Shown: positions 62,018 through 64,000 of the stretch, piece after piece
Numbering within the stretch: the stretch's first letter is position 1
Layout: each line of letters starts with the position of its first letter
DNA from: QHXN01 sp032162705
GTDB taxonomy: Bacteria; Acidobacteriota; Blastocatellia; Pyrinomonadales; Pyrinomonadaceae
Assembly: GCA_032162705.1 (NCBI GenBank)
Contig: JAVRON010000031.1
Coordinates: 12,724 to 76,723, forward strand
Direction of reading: 5' to 3'
DNA length: 64,000 nucleotides
Made by a program: the position numbers and the translations under genes
The notes under the pieces: generated by a model
Database searches by the model: none
What the model saw: only the letters and a program-made list of their open reading frames with translations
What the model was told of the DNA's origin: nothing

Positions 62018-62818
62018 TCAGCGCGGCATGAAGACGATGGAGCCGCGGCCGTTGGTTGTGCTGAGTGATGCGCCGCCGTCGCCGACCTTGCCGACGACCT
62101 TGCGCTTCTCGTTGATGAACTCGAACTCGCCCATCTGCGCGAAGCCGTTCAATTCAATGTTACGCGTACGGGGCGCGACGGCCATCAGGCGAAAGCCCGC
62201 CTCCGCCGTGATGCGGAGTTGTATGTCGCCCTGCGTCGAGTTCAAGACGTAGGTTCCGCCGTTCAGAAGTTCCGCGTCGAAGAGGATGTTGCCGACCGTG
62301 TTCTCGGCCATGACGGTGTGCGCGCGGATGCCCGTCAGCTCGATGTCGCCTTCACTCGTAACGTGCGCGCGCACCATCTCGCCGTGGATGTTGCGGATGG
62401 TGATGTTGCCGCTCATCGTGCTGATGTCAACGGTGGAGTTGGCCGGGACTTGAATCTTGAAGTTGATGTCGCCCACATCGTCGCGGTTCTCGCGGCGCAC
62501 GTCGATGCGAAGCCCGTTGGCGTCCATCTCGGGCGTCATCTTCGCCGAAGAGGACTCCATCGTCGCCGTCACGCGGACGACACGCTTGTCCCAGGCGAGG
62601 ACTTCGATGGTTCCGGAGCGATTGAGAAGCTCGACGCGTATGTTGGGCTGCGCTGGATATTCGTGCGTGAAGCGCTTCTGCGCGAGTGTGCGCGGCGCGA
62701 AGAGAGCGCAGAGGGCGAGCGCCGCGAGCACAAGACACACGCGCGGGGTCTGCGTGCGGCGGCTGGCTCGCGCTACGGCGTGCGTGTGGTGGGTTTTGCC
62801 TGTCGCGTTCTTCATCAA
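62018..62818 (-). CDS. Secreted DUF4097-type beta-helix protein, paralogue
   Basis: A 266-residue protein: a long basic leader and export signal (LVLAALALCALFAPRTLAQ), then the DUF4097 pattern (EYPAQPNIRVELLNRSGTIEVLAWDKRVVRVTATME, STVDISTMSGNITIRNIHGEMVRAHVTSEGDIELTGI). It ends SLSTTNGRGSIVFMPR. It follows the anti-sigma gene at 62959 on the same strand, so it may belong to that sigma factor's regulon. Confidence 0.82.
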   Translation of the reverse strand: MMKNATGKTHHTHAVARASRRTQTPRVCLVLAALALCALFAPRTLAQKRFTHEYPAQPNIRVELLNRSGTIEVLAWDKRVVRVTATMESSSAKMTPEMDANGLRIDVRRENRDDVGDINFKIQVPANSTVDISTMSGNITIRNIHGEMVRAHVTSEGDIELTGIRAHTVMAENTVGNILFDAELLNGGTYVLNSTQGDIQLRITAEAGFRLMAVAPRTRNIELNGFAQMGEFEFINEKRKVVGKVGDGGASLSTTNGRGSIVFMPR

Positions 62819-62872
62819 TTTCAGATCAACTTCAGAGCTTCAAAACCTGAGACGGCGTTCTTGCTCGCTGGA

Positions 62873-62910
62873 AGCGCCCGCGCTCCTTCAAGTGAGAAGG
62901 CGCGGGCGCT
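62873..62910. terminator. Terminator hairpin downstream of the anti-sigma gene
   Basis: AGCGCCCGCGC and GCGCGGGCGCT pair across a 16-nt loop, 50 nt past the anti-sigma stop on the minus strand. No U-tract. Confidence 0.6.
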
Positions 62911-62958
62911 GGAAAGATGAGGTCGTGCCTCTCGACAAAGCTCACCGGGCACTTCCGA

Positions 62959-63687
62959 CTACTGCTCGCCAAACTCGCGCAGAAGTTCGATCTTGTCACG
63001 CATGGCGGAGTTTAGCATCTCCTCTGCGACCTCGTCGTGTGGGTTCTGCCGGAGGTCGTCGAGCGACTCGCTGACCGTCTGATCGAGCACGTCCACGCTG
63101 CGGTCGAAGGAGGCGCGCATGCGCGGATTCCAACTAGCCTTGCGCGCCTCGACGCGTTGCTCCCAGTAGTGGAGACTCGCCTCGTGCGGCTCAAGGTACG
63201 TAGCCGGGTATAAATTGTCCGAGACGATGCGGCGTCCACCCCTGTCGGCACGCGCGGCGGCGGCGACGCCCGACGCTTGACCCGGCGTGATGTACCGGAC
63301 GCCCAAAGCGGTCACGGAGGCCACGGCGACGACGAGGGCGGCGACGCCCGCAGCCAACTGCGGGAGGGAAAGCTCCCAGCGCTTGCCGAACAGACGAGAC
63401 CAGAAACTTCCGCCCGCGCCCGCCGACGCCGTTTGCGCGCGGCCCGCCGCGTGGCTCTCGGCCTCGACCGTGTTGCGAACTCTCAGCCAGAGAGAGCGCT
63501 CGTCCGGCGGGGCGAAAAGCTGCCCGCGCGCATCGCGTGCGGCGGCGATGATGGCGTGGAACTCTTCGCGCGCGGCGGCGCAGGACGGGCACGCTGCCAT
63601 GTGCGCGCCGACCGCGGCGTGCTCCGAATGGCTGAGCGTGCCGTCGAGAAAGTCACTGAGTAGTTCCTGGCACTTCTCGCAGTTCAT
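62959..63687 (-). CDS. Anti-sigma factor with zf-HC2 domain
   Basis: 242 residues from the ATG at 63687 (MNCEKCQELLSDFLDG); the 62 codons upstream in frame lack a ribosome site and overlap the intergenic region. C3, C6, H34 and the HxxxCxxC-type motif HMAACPSC (about 29-36) make the zinc-binding anti-sigma domain. A transmembrane helix lies near 108-130 (LAAGVAALVVAVASVTALGV). The large C-terminal part (about 145-242) is helical, with EPHEASLHYWEQRVEARKASW. The ECF sigma gene is next to it upstream. Confidence 0.85.
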   Translation of the reverse strand: MNCEKCQELLSDFLDGTLSHSEHAAVGAHMAACPSCAAAREEFHAIIAAARDARGQLFAPPDERSLWLRVRNTVEAESHAAGRAQTASAGAGGSFWSRLFGKRWELSLPQLAAGVAALVVAVASVTALGVRYITPGQASGVAAAARADRGGRRIVSDNLYPATYLEPHEASLHYWEQRVEARKASWNPRMRASFDRSVDVLDQTVSESLDDLRQNPHDEVAEEMLNSAMRDKIELLREFGEQ

Positions 63688-63785
63688 CGTCTTAAAAACC
63701 TCACGTGCTGCTTCTATCGCGCGTCTCGGTCGGCTGTCTCCGGGTTTTGAGGTCTCCTGGAAATCAGCGCGACAATCTTTGAAGC

Positions 63786-64000
63786 CTACTTCGGCTCGCT
63801 CTGTTGCCTGAGAAGGAAGCGGAGTTTCATTCTGGCCTTGTGAAGCTGCGACTTGCTCGTCCCCACCGAACAACCCAACAGCCTCGCTACCTCCTCGTGC
63901 TCGTGCCCCTCTACATCATGCAGCACAAACACCGAACGATACCCCGGCGGTAACTGTGAAATCGCCTTATCCAGAGCGATCCTATCCACGACCGGCATGC
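63786..64000 (-). CDS. ECF RNA polymerase sigma factor, C-terminal part (runs off right edge)
   Basis: The visible 71 codons contain region 4: LDKAISQLPPGYRSVFVLHDVEGHEHEEVARLLGCSVGTSKSQLHKARMKLRFLL, the helix-turn-helix of ECF sigma factors. Region 2 lies outside the window. The HDVEGHEHEEVARLLGCSVGTSKS pattern differs from the first sigma (4698), so the two belong to different ECF groups. The anti-sigma gene begins about 98 nt downstream. Confidence 0.88.
   Translation of the reverse strand, partial: MPVVDRIALDKAISQLPPGYRSVFVLHDVEGHEHEEVARLLGCSVGTSKSQLHKARMKLRFLLRQQSEPK

Overview
The window is GC-rich bacterial chromosome from a Gram-negative (diderm) organism, most likely an acidobacterium of the Blastocatellia/Pyrinomonas type. 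The evidence is an LptD gene at the left edge, a PagL-like lipid A deacylase, an outer-membrane secretin, two adjacent secreted VWA proteins of the acidobacterial TIGR03436 type, and ECF sigma/anti-sigma pairs. The taxon is an inference from gene families; there is no rRNA gene in the window. I found no tRNA, rRNA or CRISPR array.

Layout. 1-4700: lptD (5' part only), a low-GC membrane protein of unknown function, a polymer-forming (bactofilin-like) membrane protein, and an ECF sigma/anti-sigma pair. 5461-14062: a minus-strand type II secretion/type IV pilus-like cluster in the order GspF, GspE, secretin with a C-terminal cohesin domain, two pseudopilins, PilM-like protein. 14698-18426: two VWA-domain secreted proteins and a cyclic-nucleotide-binding/DUF1003 protein. 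18466-25977: CorA, an iron-permease-family protein, UbiB-like kinase, RibF, PhnP-like hydrolase, DUF1844 protein and MazG. 26079-33228: secreted caspase-like, M48 and DUF885/PrcB_C proteins. 33525-40183: hisS-aspS-DinB-JAMM run, PagL, gamma carbonic anhydrase. 40355-50654: DUF1570/TPR protein, APC permease, DUF423 protein, recN, dnaE. 50655-53160: accessory stretch with three attC-like sites separating small genes (DUF4087, membrane protein, GNAT), an integron-cassette-like array without an integrase in view. 53256-55882: RRM protein, DEAD-box helicase, infA and two small proteins. 56043-59400: accessory stretch with a 21-bp tandem array, a transposase remnant and a low-GC membrane protein. 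59406-64000: ung, dcd, two DUF4097 proteins, and a second ECF sigma/anti-sigma pair (sigma gene cut by the right edge).

The most unusual large-scale signal is in the gaps. Nearly every longer intergenic region holds a long imperfect palindrome whose arms are tandem copies of a short word of about 7-10 bp. The word differs from site to site; some words recur (five copies of an AGTAGTC type, four of a CGCAGAGG type, two of a GACAGGATGAACAGG type). Several of these palindromes run into genes and supply their last codons and stop, so unrelated proteins end in the same residues (VVSRQ). A second class of 21-bp periodic arrays, open in a coding frame as heptapeptide repeats, occurs three times.

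Most genes are ordinary housekeeping or envelope genes. The accessory stretches (1250-2830, 50655-53160, 56040-59400) are visibly less GC-rich and carry the unrecognised genes.
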